Part shown: positions 34,054 to 41,831 of the stretch, piece by piece
Layout: each line of letters starts with the position of its first letter
Position numbering within the stretch: position 1 is the first letter of the stretch
Position numbers and translations under genes: made by a program
The notes under the pieces: generated by a model
What the model was told of the DNA's origin: nothing
The model's database searches: none
Seen by the model: the letters and a program-made list of their open reading frames with translations, nothing else
Source: Paenibacillus doosanensis
GTDB lineage: Bacteria; Bacillota; Bacilli; Paenibacillales; NBRC-103111
Assembly: GCF_025060755.1 (NCBI RefSeq)
Contig: NZ_JANYUY010000019.1
Span: 55,612 to 119,611, forward strand
Reading direction: 5' to 3'
DNA length: 64,000 bases

Positions 34054-34866
34054 TCAGGAATAGACAATATTTTTTCCGTAAAATATTTCATCCATTTCCC
34101 ACTTGAGGCTTTCGGTAATATCCTTCTGTTCTTTGGCGCTCAGCTTGTCCTTCGTATATCCGAACAAGTAATTGTTCAGATCGAACTCGCGAAGCTTGCA
34201 TTTCGTATGAAAAATATTTTCCTGATATACATTCACATCGATCATATCGTACAGGTCTTTGATTTCTGCCGGTATGTAATTTTGGATCGAGCTGATCTCA
34301 TGATCGATGAAAAGCTTATGACCGCTAATATCCCTTGTGAAGCCGCGGACCCGGTAATCCATCGTCATGATGTCCGTATCGAAGGAACGGATCATGTAAT
34401 TCAACGCCTTGAGGGGAGAGATTTCCCCGCAGGTCGATACGTCGATATCCGCGCGAAACGTGCTGATCCCTTCGTCCGGATGATATTCGGGATACGTATG
34501 AACCGTAATATGGCTTTTATCCAGATGCATAACGACGGAGTCGGGAAGCGGACCCGGCGATTCCTCGAACGATTCGGTCGGAGCCCCGGCGACGGGTCCT
34601 TCCGACACGAGCATCGTTACGCTCGACCCTTGCGGCTCGTAATCCTGCTTGGCAACATTGAGCACATGGGCGCCGATAATATCCGATACATGCTTGAGAA
34701 TCTTGGTCAGCCGGTCGGCGTTATACTGCTCGTCGATATATTCGATATAGGCTTCCCGCTCTTGCTTGGTCTTGGTATAGCATATGTCGTACATATTAAA
34801 GCTCAGCGACTTGGTCAAATTGTTAAACCCGTGCAGGGTAATACGCTGTTCCGGCGTCAGTTTCAT
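34054..34866 (-). CDS. speD: S-adenosylmethionine decarboxylase proenzyme SpeD
   Basis: 270 residues, the length of the E. coli-type (class 1A) enzyme rather than the about 120-residue Bacillus type. It self-cleaves at [13 protein letters not shown]: the Ser after Lys becomes the pyruvoyl group. It makes decarboxylated SAM, the aminopropyl donor for spermidine. A further conserved part is [21 protein letters not shown], with the catalytic Cys. The start is the second ATG with AGGAGG six bases upstream. No speE or other polyamine gene is adjacent. Confidence 0.95.
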   Translation of the reverse strand: MKLTPEQRITLHGFNNLTKSLSFNMYDICYTKTKQEREAYIEYIDEQYNADRLTKILKHVSDIIGAHVLNVAKQDYEPQGSSVTMLVSEGPVAGAPTESFEESPGPLPDSVVMHLDKSHITVHTYPEYHPDEGISTFRADIDVSTCGEISPLKALNYMIRSFDTDIMTMDYRVRGFTRDISGHKLFIDHEISSIQNYIPAEIKDLYDMIDVNVYQENIFHTKCKLREFDLNNYLFGYTKDKLSAKEQKDITESLKWEMDEIFYGKNIVYS

Positions 34867-34948
34867 AAGCATCCTCCTCCTGGTTCCGTTACTAATCTTT
34901 CCTTCTTCCGCCGTCTTGATTCTTGCCGGGGCATTTCCGCCTCCGCCG

Positions 34949-36010
34949 CTACTTCCATCCCAGCTTCTTCATGAGAGCGTCAAGCGGCTCCTTCTCTTCC
35001 CCGCGATGATAGTGGTCTACGAGCTTATCCAGCCGGGCCACCTGGTGCCCGTAGTCGAACATCGCCGCCGCAACGACGGAGAGCCGCAGCATTCCGCTTG
35101 GTTTCTCGTTATAGCGGTCGATAAGCGTCGTCATAAAACGCTCGTTTTCCGCTTCGATACCGAGGCCATCGGAACTATCCGCCTTCAGCTTATCTTCAAA
35201 TTTCAGCAGCACATGCTCATGGAATTTAATCAGCCTCTCCAGATGCTGATCGAAATAATCGTCGGTTTGCGAGCTGCGGGTCGCCTGAAAATAATGCTCC
35301 TCCACAGCATCCAGCACTTGCATTCCTTTATACAGAGCGTGCAGCATCTGCTTGTAAATGACCAGATGGCGAATTCGGCTGAAGCCGGCCTTCCGTACCT
35401 TGCGCACCTCTTCCTCCATCAGCTTGTATTTCTCCGACAATGTCTGCAGCGCGGTTTGCAGCGCCTTCTTCTCCACGCGAAACACGGTTTCTTTCATTTC
35501 GTCGGAGATGACGGTGCGCAAGAGCAGCGACATTCGGCTGAATACGGAGTGAATCTGCATTCCGAGCTGCTCCTTCGGCTTCGGCGGGAAAAACAAGATG
35601 TTGATGAGGAAAGCGCAGCCGATGCCGATCAAGCTCAACAAGAAACGGTTGACGGCGAACTGCCATTCGGCCGACGCCTCCATCACCGCCACGACGGTAA
35701 CCAGCGTCAAACCGATCGTTTGCTCCATGCCCATTCTTAAGCAGATGATGATGACGAGAATGCAGACGATGCCGATCGCTATCACATTGTTCGAGAAGAA
35801 CATGCCCGCCAGCAGCGCCAAGACCGCTCCGAGCACATTCGTCTGCAGCTGTTCCAGAAAATAACGCCAAGAGCGGTAAATGGAAGGCTGCATTGCAAAG
35901 ATCGCCGCCACCGCCGCGATGACCGGAGGGGTAAAATTCAAAAAAGCGCTGATGTATAATGCCAAGGTTACTGCTATTCCTGTCTTCCAGACGCGGGCTC
36001 CAAAAACCAC
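34949..36010 (-). CDS. Aromatic acid exporter (ArAE/FUSC) family membrane protein
   Basis: 353 residues. The N-terminal third has about six membrane segments ([31 protein letters not shown], and so on up to [11 protein letters not shown]) followed by a long helical cytoplasmic half (about residues 165-353, with alternating charged heptads). This fits the Firmicute ArAE_1 type (YqjA-like). Transported substrate unknown. The start is a GTG ending at 36010, six bases after AGGAGG; earlier in-frame ATGs have none. About 80 bases separate it from speD, so the two may be co-transcribed. Confidence 0.8.
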   Translation of the reverse strand: MVFGARVWKTGIAVTLALYISAFLNFTPPVIAAVAAIFAMQPSIYRSWRYFLEQLQTNVLGAVLALLAGMFFSNNVIAIGIVCILVIIICLRMGMEQTIGLTLVTVVAVMEASAEWQFAVNRFLLSLIGIGCAFLINILFFPPKPKEQLGMQIHSVFSRMSLLLRTVISDEMKETVFRVEKKALQTALQTLSEKYKLMEEEVRKVRKAGFSRIRHLVIYKQMLHALYKGMQVLDAVEEHYFQATRSSQTDDYFDQHLERLIKFHEHVLLKFEDKLKADSSDGLGIEAENERFMTTLIDRYNEKPSGMLRLSVVAAAMFDYGHQVARLDKLVDHYHRGEEKEPLDALMKKLGWK

Positions 36011-36335
36011 AAGGCCCCTCCTTTTCTCATTGTTTTCATGTCCTATCTTACACGGGACCGCCCCCGGATGCAAAAAGAAAGTTTGAGGGAGTAAATCGAT
36101 TCGCTCAACGAAGATTTGCCCGGCCTAAGACGCAGGCCAAAAATATCGTTTTTGTGACAGCAGCTTCGTGTAATCCGCACAAATAGCGGTTGCGGGAGGG
36201 CTTCGCGGTATATGAGGAAATTGGATGGTGCGTTAGGCGGACAATTGGATGGTTACAGCGGCGCCATTATGCTATACATTATTGAAACGTTCTTTGCAGA
36301 ATCACATTTGACAGATCAAGAAAAGGATGAGAGCC

Positions 36336-36446
36336 ATGGGAAGTCCGTTTGGAATATGGACAATGCTGATCGGAGTTCATGTATTAATGATAGGGATGGT
36401 TATTGCGGGATGGATTTTTTACAAGAAAAATAAAGATTTATTTTAA
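36336..36446 (+). CDS. 36-residue single-pass membrane protein, unknown
   Basis: ATG at 36336 with AAAGGA eight bases upstream opens a 36-codon frame: GIWTMLIGVHVLMIGMVIAG forms one membrane helix, then WIFYKKNKDLF, a positively charged tail that should face the cytoplasm. No known family. The frame beginning at 36212 in another phase looks less protein-like. The surroundings (36011-36590) hold a promoter for the next gene but no other gene. Confidence 0.6.
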   Translation: MGSPFGIWTMLIGVHVLMIGMVIAGWIFYKKNKDLF

Positions 36447-36484
36447 ATATGCGTACACAGATGCGGACGTTTGGAGCGCCACGA

Positions 36485-36513
36485 TTGCTTCGGCGGCCCG
36501 AGCCCTGTATAAT
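36485..36513 (+). promoter_or_regulatory. Sigma-A promoter of the methyltransferase gene
   Basis: TTGCTT (36485-36490), a 17-bp spacer and TATAAT (36508-36513, with TG just before it). About 85 bp upstream of the start codon. Confidence 0.6.
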
Positions 36514-36598
36514 ATGGGGTCAAGCCGAAACCGTTATGAAACGGCAGAAATATGCCTTATTTTCAACGATTATTTTATTTTAAGAAAGAGTGACGCCA

Positions 36599-37297
36599 GT
36601 GAATAATCCGTTCGAACATTTGAAGCCATCCGAATTTTGGATGCTTGCCTGGGAGCAGGCCTTTTTTACCGATCGGCGTACCGGAGACGACACAGCAGAA
36701 GAGCGGTTTTGGCTGGATAATGCGGCTTCCTTCGATGAGCGTCATCCGCTTGCTCCCTATACGGAGCCATTAATGAACGCCGTATTCGAACATTTGTCGC
36801 CTGGCGACCACCTCCTGGAGATCGGGGCGGGCACGGGAGGATTTACCCGGCTGATGGCCCCCCATGTCGGCAGCATCTCCATTGTCGAGCCGTCCGCTGC
36901 GATGTACGCCGTGTTCAAGAATAACTGGGCCCGCCTCCCCTACCCTCTTCCGCATGTGTATCCGGAGAAATGGGAAGAGCTGCAGGGTGCTTCCGCGGAT
37001 ATCGTCTTTGCCGCCAACGCGATGTACCGCATTCGCGATATGAAAGACAGCCTGCTCCGAATGAACCGTACGGCAAGCCGCCGCGTATTTCTCGTACAAA
37101 GCGTTGGCAGGCCGTTCGCAGGACCGCTCGCAGTTACGCTGGAGGGACGGACCGAAGAACGCACGCGGGCGTCGGTACTAAGCGATATATTGACGGAGCT
37201 TGGTTTGGAGCACCGCTGCGAGTTATTTCCGGTCCAGCGCAAAAACGGCATGGTTCACGACGTCGCGCTGATTCATTGGCAGCCCGGCCGATCGTAG
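36599..37297 (+). CDS. Class I SAM-dependent methyltransferase
   Basis: 232 residues. Rossmann-fold methyltransferase with motif I LLEIGAGTGGFT (about 78-89), motif II ISIVEPSAAM and motif IV region ADIVFAANAMYRIRDM. The acceptor cannot be read from the sequence; the general layout resembles the ubiquinone/menaquinone-type branch, which methylates small molecules. Start: GTG 36599; a GTG three codons earlier is directly at the purine stretch. The stop codon is followed at once by the second 243-bp repeat. Confidence 0.8.
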   Translation: MNNPFEHLKPSEFWMLAWEQAFFTDRRTGDDTAEERFWLDNAASFDERHPLAPYTEPLMNAVFEHLSPGDHLLEIGAGTGGFTRLMAPHVGSISIVEPSAAMYAVFKNNWARLPYPLPHVYPEKWEELQGASADIVFAANAMYRIRDMKDSLLRMNRTASRRVFLVQSVGRPFAGPLAVTLEGRTEERTRASVLSDILTELGLEHRCELFPVQRKNGMVHDVALIHWQPGRS

Positions 37298-37540
37298 AAC
37301 AAATCCCTCAAAAGCCATCCATGCCGCTACGCGGCACCACAGACAATGGAAATGGGGTACCAAGAGTAATTTCCAGGGTAGTGACGTGATGCGCTGAAGC
37401 TTATTCCGTCTGCATCCAGCCTAAGCTGGATCGGCGTCTAACCATTCCGCTAGGATCGTTCTAGGGGTAGACATTACTTTCGGGGGGGAACCCCGGATTT
37501 CCACAGGATATGGCTGCGCATCAATTTCCTAAACAATGAA
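37298..37540 (+). repeat. 243-bp structured repeat, copy 2 (possible non-coding RNA)
   Basis: Begins on the base after the methyltransferase stop and matches 26053-26295. In the variable 3' part the changes keep some pairings: the hairpin CTAGGA-TCG-TTCTAG here is CTGGGA-TCG-TTCTAT in copy 1 (an A-U replaced by G-U, and one pair lost). A different terminator, AAAAAGGACTC/GAGTCCTTTTT, follows here. Same gene-like layout, different 3' hairpin: consistent with an RNA gene rather than a simple duplication. Confidence 0.7.
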
Positions 37541-37566
37541 AAAAGGACTCGCTAGGAGTCCTTTTT
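37540..37566 (+). terminator. Intrinsic terminator after repeat copy 2
   Basis: AAAAAGGACTC (37540-37550), loop GCTAG, GAGTCCTTTTT (37556-37566). Serves the repeat and/or the methyltransferase gene. The remaining 260 bases up to the sigma-G-like site hold no gene I can see. Confidence 0.85.
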
Positions 37567-37828
37567 GCGGTGAATTGATTTTTGGTTATGTCTTGAACCT
37601 CTTTTGAACCTTAGGTTTATCCACAAACAACACTAATGCAGTATGGGGTACTACAATAACGTCTCTGCGGCACATCCCCTCGCTTCTATCTAGATTCTAA
37701 ACCATCACCGGTATTTCTCGTCAGATCGCCCAACGGAACCACACCTCTCTTTTCACCGCTGAAGTTATTATGTCCGGGAGCTTCTAAGATATGCATCCGG
37801 GCCGCGGAATTGTTCATCGCGATTGTCT

Positions 37829-37858
37829 ACATAAAACGAAATGGCATTCGCCATACTA
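37829..37858 (+). promoter_or_regulatory. Sigma-G-like promoter of the germination operon
   Basis: ACATA (37829-37833), an 18-bp spacer and CATACTA (37852-37858). The -10 matches CATWNTA perfectly and the -35 has one mismatch to GHATR. GGGGGATGAGG follows before the ATG. Forespore expression, usual for ger operons, is inferred. Confidence 0.55.
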
Positions 37859-37888
37859 AACCCCATCATAATTTATGGGGGATGAGGC

Positions 37889-39298
37889 ATGAAGTGGGAA
37901 GTAAAATTGCGTAACAGGCTTGCGCAAAACTCCGATGTGAACTTTCGTTCGATCGTAGCCAATAACGAAACCTTGGTAATCGTATATATCGCCGGACTCG
38001 TCGACGACGTGTATGTGCAGGAGCAAATCATTCCTTCTTTGTTTCATGAGACGACGTTCAACACCTTGCAAGCGTATCGTTTCGAGCAGCTGGAAGAAGC
38101 GATCGAGGCTATCTTCTACGGACATACTCTCGTTATAACACAGCGAAATGAGCTGGCCTACCCGTTCCCGGGCAAAGGTCTCGAGAAGCGTTCCATCGAG
38201 GAGCCTAGCAGTGAAAATACGGTTCGCGGCCCGCGGGACGGATTCGTCGAATCGATCACGACCAATCTGTCGCTCATCCGCAGACGCTATCCCGATACGA
38301 GCCTGCAGGTCCGCACCTCCAAGATCGGCGCCCGCACCAGAACGCAGGTCGCTCTGGTGTATATCGACGGCATCGTCAACCCCGAAACCTTGGAGGAAGT
38401 CAAGGAGCGGGTCGATTCCATCCAAATCGACGAAGTGCTGGACAGCGGAACGATCGAGCAATGGATTGAGGACAGCTGGTACTCGCCGTTCCCTCAGGTC
38501 CAATATACCGAACAGCCGGTGCGCGCCGTCTCCGCCTTGTCGGAAGGCCGCATCGCTATCGTCGTGGACGGCTCTCCCATCGTGCTGCTCGTCCCGGTCA
38601 CCTTCGCCATGCTGTTTCAGGCGATGGACGACTATTCGGAGCGCTGGATGGTCGGTACCGCGATTCGCTTCATCCGCATGATTGCCGCCGTCATCGCCCT
38701 GGTGCTGCCGTCGCTATATATCGCGCTGCTGTCTTACCATCCCGGCATGGTGCCGACTCAGCTTACGCTGTCCATTGCGGCGACGCGTGCCGAAGTTCCG
38801 TTTCCCACCATTATGGAAGCACTTCTGATGGAGACGACTTTGGAAATGCTGCGCGAGGCGGGGCTGCGCCTGCCGCGGTTTATCGGCCAGACGATCGGGA
38901 TCGTCGGAGGGCTTGTGATCGGCCAAGCCGCCGTCGAAGCGGGGATCGTAAGCCCGATCATGGTCATCGTCGTAGCGCTCACAGCCATCTGCTCCTTCCT
39001 GATTCCCGCTTATAACGGGGCCATTGCCATCCGGCTGCTGCGCTTTCCGCTAATGATCCTTGTCGGCGTGCTGGGCTTGCTCGGCCTGATTCTGGGCGTG
39101 CTGATTATCGTGGCGCATCTCGTTTCGCTAAAGTCGTTCGGTATTAATTACTTCTCCCCTTTTGCCCCTTATCACGGAAAAGATTGGAAGGATACCGTCA
39201 TTCGTGCTCCGCTTCCCCTGCTGGAAACCCGTCCGTCGGTTCTTCAGCCTTTGAAAAAAAAGCGCTTATGGAGAGACAAGCGTAAAAAAGGGTGGTAA
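37889..39298 (+). CDS. GerA-family germinant receptor A subunit
   Basis: 469 residues. Spore inner-membrane receptor subunit: a soluble N-terminal half (to about residue 240, with NNETLVIVYIAGLVDD and GFVESITTNLSLIRRRY), then about five or six membrane segments (MIAAVIALVLPSLYIALLSYHPG, PFPTIMEALLMETTLEMLREAG, and the GQAAVEAGIVSP motif of the family). It senses nutrients with the B and C subunits encoded next. The order A-B-C, with spacing of only six bases to B and overlap of B and C, is a standard tricistronic ger operon. Which germinant is recognised is unknown. Confidence 0.9.
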   Translation: MKWEVKLRNRLAQNSDVNFRSIVANNETLVIVYIAGLVDDVYVQEQIIPSLFHETTFNTLQAYRFEQLEEAIEAIFYGHTLVITQRNELAYPFPGKGLEKRSIEEPSSENTVRGPRDGFVESITTNLSLIRRRYPDTSLQVRTSKIGARTRTQVALVYIDGIVNPETLEEVKERVDSIQIDEVLDSGTIEQWIEDSWYSPFPQVQYTEQPVRAVSALSEGRIAIVVDGSPIVLLVPVTFAMLFQAMDDYSERWMVGTAIRFIRMIAAVIALVLPSLYIALLSYHPGMVPTQLTLSIAATRAEVPFPTIMEALLMETTLEMLREAGLRLPRFIGQTIGIVGGLVIGQAAVEAGIVSPIMVIVVALTAICSFLIPAYNGAIAIRLLRFPLMILVGVLGLLGLILGVLIIVAHLVSLKSFGINYFSPFAPYHGKDWKDTVIRAPLPLLETRPSVLQPLKKKRLWRDKRKKGW

Positions 39299-39304
39299 AT
39301 CACG

Positions 39305-40393
39305 GTGATCAAAGATAAAATCACAAACTCGCAAATGGGTTCTCTGCTATTCTCCATCATGATCGGCGTAGGCATCTTATCCTTGCCGCAGGCCGTTGCC
39401 AGCAAAGCAGGGGTTGACGGATGGATCGCAATCTTACTGGGCGGTCTGCTTGCCGCCGGCTCCACGCTGCTTATGGCCAAGCTCGGCGTGCGGTTTCCGG
39501 AGAAAAGCCTGATCGAATACGGCCCGCAGCTGATCGGAAAAATTCCGGGTAAGCTGCTATGTATTCTATTTATTCTATATTTTCTCGCCTTCGTCAGCAT
39601 TGTGGTCCGGGTATCCGCCGATGTCACCAAGCTGTTCCTGCTTGATAATACGCCGGTGGAAGTGATCATTCTGAGCACCTTTTTAACCAGCATATATGTG
39701 ATCCAGCACGGCATCAATCCGATCGCCCGCTTCAATCAATTCGTGCAGCCGATTGCCGCTATGCTGCTTATAGCGGTACTGTTTCTCACTTACAGCGATT
39801 CGGACTTGGGCAATAATTTGCCGGTGTTAGGAGAAGGAATCGAGCCCGTGCTGAGGAGCCTGCCGACCACCTTCTTTTCCTTTCTCGGGTTCGAGATGAT
39901 CCTGTTTCTGCTGCCATTTATGAAATATCCCAAGCAGGCTGCGGGAACGATTATCGCCGCTTTCAGTGCAGTCATTTTCATCTATGTGTTCATTATGATC
40001 ACGTGTGTAAGCGTATTAGGAGCCAAGGAGGTCGCTTATGTGAATTATCCTACGCTGGCCATCGCCAAAAACATCGAGCTACCCGGCGCTTTCGTCGAAA
40101 GACTGGAGTCGATTATGATGCTCAGCTGGATTCCGTTTGCGCTCACGACGATGGTGCTGTACCACTACGGCGCGAGCTTCGTCACTGCCAAATTATTGGG
40201 GCTGCAGGAGCACCGCGTCATCTCTTTGCTGTTCATTCCTTTTGTATTCTTGCTCTCGGTATTGCCCCGCAACGTATTGCAGGTGGATATGTGGAGCCAG
40301 ATTGTCGGGATGAGCGGAATGCTTCTGAATATCGTCTCCCTTATCGGCTTATGGCTTGGTTATGCCTGGAACAAAAGGAGGAGGAGGCTGTGA
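39305..40393 (+). CDS. GerB-family germinant receptor B subunit (permease-like)
   Basis: 362 residues, about ten membrane segments, of the endospore germination permease (GerAB/ArcD/ProY) family within the amino acid/polyamine/organocation superfamily. It starts IGVGILSLPQAVASKAGVDG, the helix-break region that forms the substrate pocket in the superfamily. The start is a GTG. It probably binds the germinant directly. Its stop overlaps the start of the C subunit (GTGA). Confidence 0.9.
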   Translation: MIKDKITNSQMGSLLFSIMIGVGILSLPQAVASKAGVDGWIAILLGGLLAAGSTLLMAKLGVRFPEKSLIEYGPQLIGKIPGKLLCILFILYFLAFVSIVVRVSADVTKLFLLDNTPVEVIILSTFLTSIYVIQHGINPIARFNQFVQPIAAMLLIAVLFLTYSDSDLGNNLPVLGEGIEPVLRSLPTTFFSFLGFEMILFLLPFMKYPKQAAGTIIAAFSAVIFIYVFIMITCVSVLGAKEVAYVNYPTLAIAKNIELPGAFVERLESIMMLSWIPFALTTMVLYHYGASFVTAKLLGLQEHRVISLLFIPFVFLLSVLPRNVLQVDMWSQIVGMSGMLLNIVSLIGLWLGYAWNKRRRRL

Positions 40394-41544
40394 ACCGTAT
40401 GATAGCGGCAGGAACCGCGTTGCTGCTGCTGCTCGTGCTGACCGGCTGCTGGGACCGTCTGGAGATCGAGGAGAGGATCTTCGTCCTCGCCGTTTCCGTC
40501 GATAAAGGCAAGACCCGTCATCAAGGACTGTCGGATTACGATCTTACCGTCCAGTTGGCCGAGCCCAAAGCATTATCCGGCAAAACGCCTTCCAACCATG
40601 TAGAGCCGGTATGGAATGTCAGCGTAACGGGCCCCTCCCTGTTCGACTGTATGCGAACCTTGGCGACGAGAGTGGCGAGAGTACCGTTCTACGAGCATTT
40701 GCAAGTAGTGATTATTAGCGAGGAGCTGGCCAAAGAAGGAGTGGAACGGCCTATGGATCTGTTTCTCCGCGATCATGAGCTCCGCCGCAAAACCTCCCTG
40801 ATCATTACCCAAGGAAAAGCTAAGGATGTGCTGGAGGTTCACCATAAGCTCCTACCGGTAACCGGTCTGTATCTTAGCCGACTAACCAAGGAATCGATCC
40901 GGAAAACGGCGAAAATGCCGCGTCATTCTACCATCGGCACCTTTTCCTCCAATTACCGCGCCAATCGCAATAGTGTGCTGACCAGGGTAGAGCCGCGTAA
41001 GAATCAAGTGAAAATGGCGGGAGGCGCCGTTCTGAACAAGGATAAATTCGCAGGCTGGCTTGAAGATGCGGACGTCAGAGGCTACCGCTGGGTGGTAGGG
41101 TCGGTTCAGGCGGGAAATTATGTGGTCGTTAACAATGAGGAGAACGGAAAGCAGGAGCATCCCATCAATCATACGACCTATGAAGTAAAAAATATGCGAT
41201 CCATCATTAAGCCCGGTCTCAGAAACGGCAAACCCTGCTTCACCGTGCAAATCCGTTCGGAAGGGCATATAGGCGAAGACGGTCTGACGTCGAGCCCGAC
41301 CAACGAAGAAGTGAAGAATGTCGAGCACTTGCTGAACCTGCAAATAAAAAAGGATATAGAACGAATCGTGCGGAAGATGCAGAAGCAATTCGGGCTGGAC
41401 ATCTTCGGCTTCGGGGAGCAAATGAGGCGTCATGAGCACGCGTATTGGAAGAAGCATGAAAAGGAGTGGGACGAGGTATTTAAAACGGCGGAGGTCGATA
41501 TCCGGGTAGATACCTCCGTCCGCCGCATCGGGCATGTCAGATAA
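40390..41544 (+). CDS. GerC-family germinant receptor lipoprotein subunit
   Basis: 384 residues, beginning at GTG 40390 (GGAGGAGG upstream). Lipoprotein signal peptide with lipobox LTGC (about residue 20), then WDRLEIEERIFVLAVSVDKG, the conserved GerAC N-terminus. The rest forms the soluble spore-specific domain. It anchors in the inner spore membrane and completes the receptor. Its last 8 bases overlap the end of the convergent small gene. Confidence 0.9.
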   Translation: MNRMIAAGTALLLLLVLTGCWDRLEIEERIFVLAVSVDKGKTRHQGLSDYDLTVQLAEPKALSGKTPSNHVEPVWNVSVTGPSLFDCMRTLATRVARVPFYEHLQVVIISEELAKEGVERPMDLFLRDHELRRKTSLIITQGKAKDVLEVHHKLLPVTGLYLSRLTKESIRKTAKMPRHSTIGTFSSNYRANRNSVLTRVEPRKNQVKMAGGAVLNKDKFAGWLEDADVRGYRWVVGSVQAGNYVVVNNEENGKQEHPINHTTYEVKNMRSIIKPGLRNGKPCFTVQIRSEGHIGEDGLTSSPTNEEVKNVEHLLNLQIKKDIERIVRKMQKQFGLDIFGFGEQMRRHEHAYWKKHEKEWDEVFKTAEVDIRVDTSVRRIGHVR

Positions 41545-41746
41545 TTATGAAATGGGCGACCAGAACGACGCAGGATAGCAGAAGGCAGCAGTATCCTCCG
41601 TATTTGGCGAATGCGGCGTCCTTCGGCAGCTTGCGGTCCTTATAGCTGATATAATAACGCAGCCTTAGAAACAGACCGATACAAACGAACAAGGCGACGA
41701 GATAATAGGACGAAAGCGATTCTACGAAGCCTATGACAATGGTCAT
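41537..41746 (-). CDS. Small membrane protein, unknown
   Basis: 69 residues with two membrane segments (SYYLVALFVCIGLFLRL and YGGYCCLLLSCVVLVAHFI) and a basic loop between them (SYKDRKLPKDA). The ATG ends at 41746, eight bases after AAGGAG; the gene overlaps the end of the convergent gerC-type gene. Not recognised as any family. Clear membrane topology and good ribosome binding support it. Confidence 0.55.
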   Translation of the reverse strand: MTIVIGFVESLSSYYLVALFVCIGLFLRLRYYISYKDRKLPKDAAFAKYGGYCCLLLSCVVLVAHFIII

Positions 41747-41831
41747 CCGATGCTCCTTCCCTTCGCAGCGCACGGCATGGTATGCTCCTAGCCTTCCCCA
41801 CCCGGTGCGGGCTTACACCCGCCCGGCCTTT

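Noticed and set aside
40003..40389. Upstream extension of the GerC-type frame
   Set aside because: It overlaps the B subunit in another phase; the lipoprotein signal and GGAGGAGG place the start at 40390.
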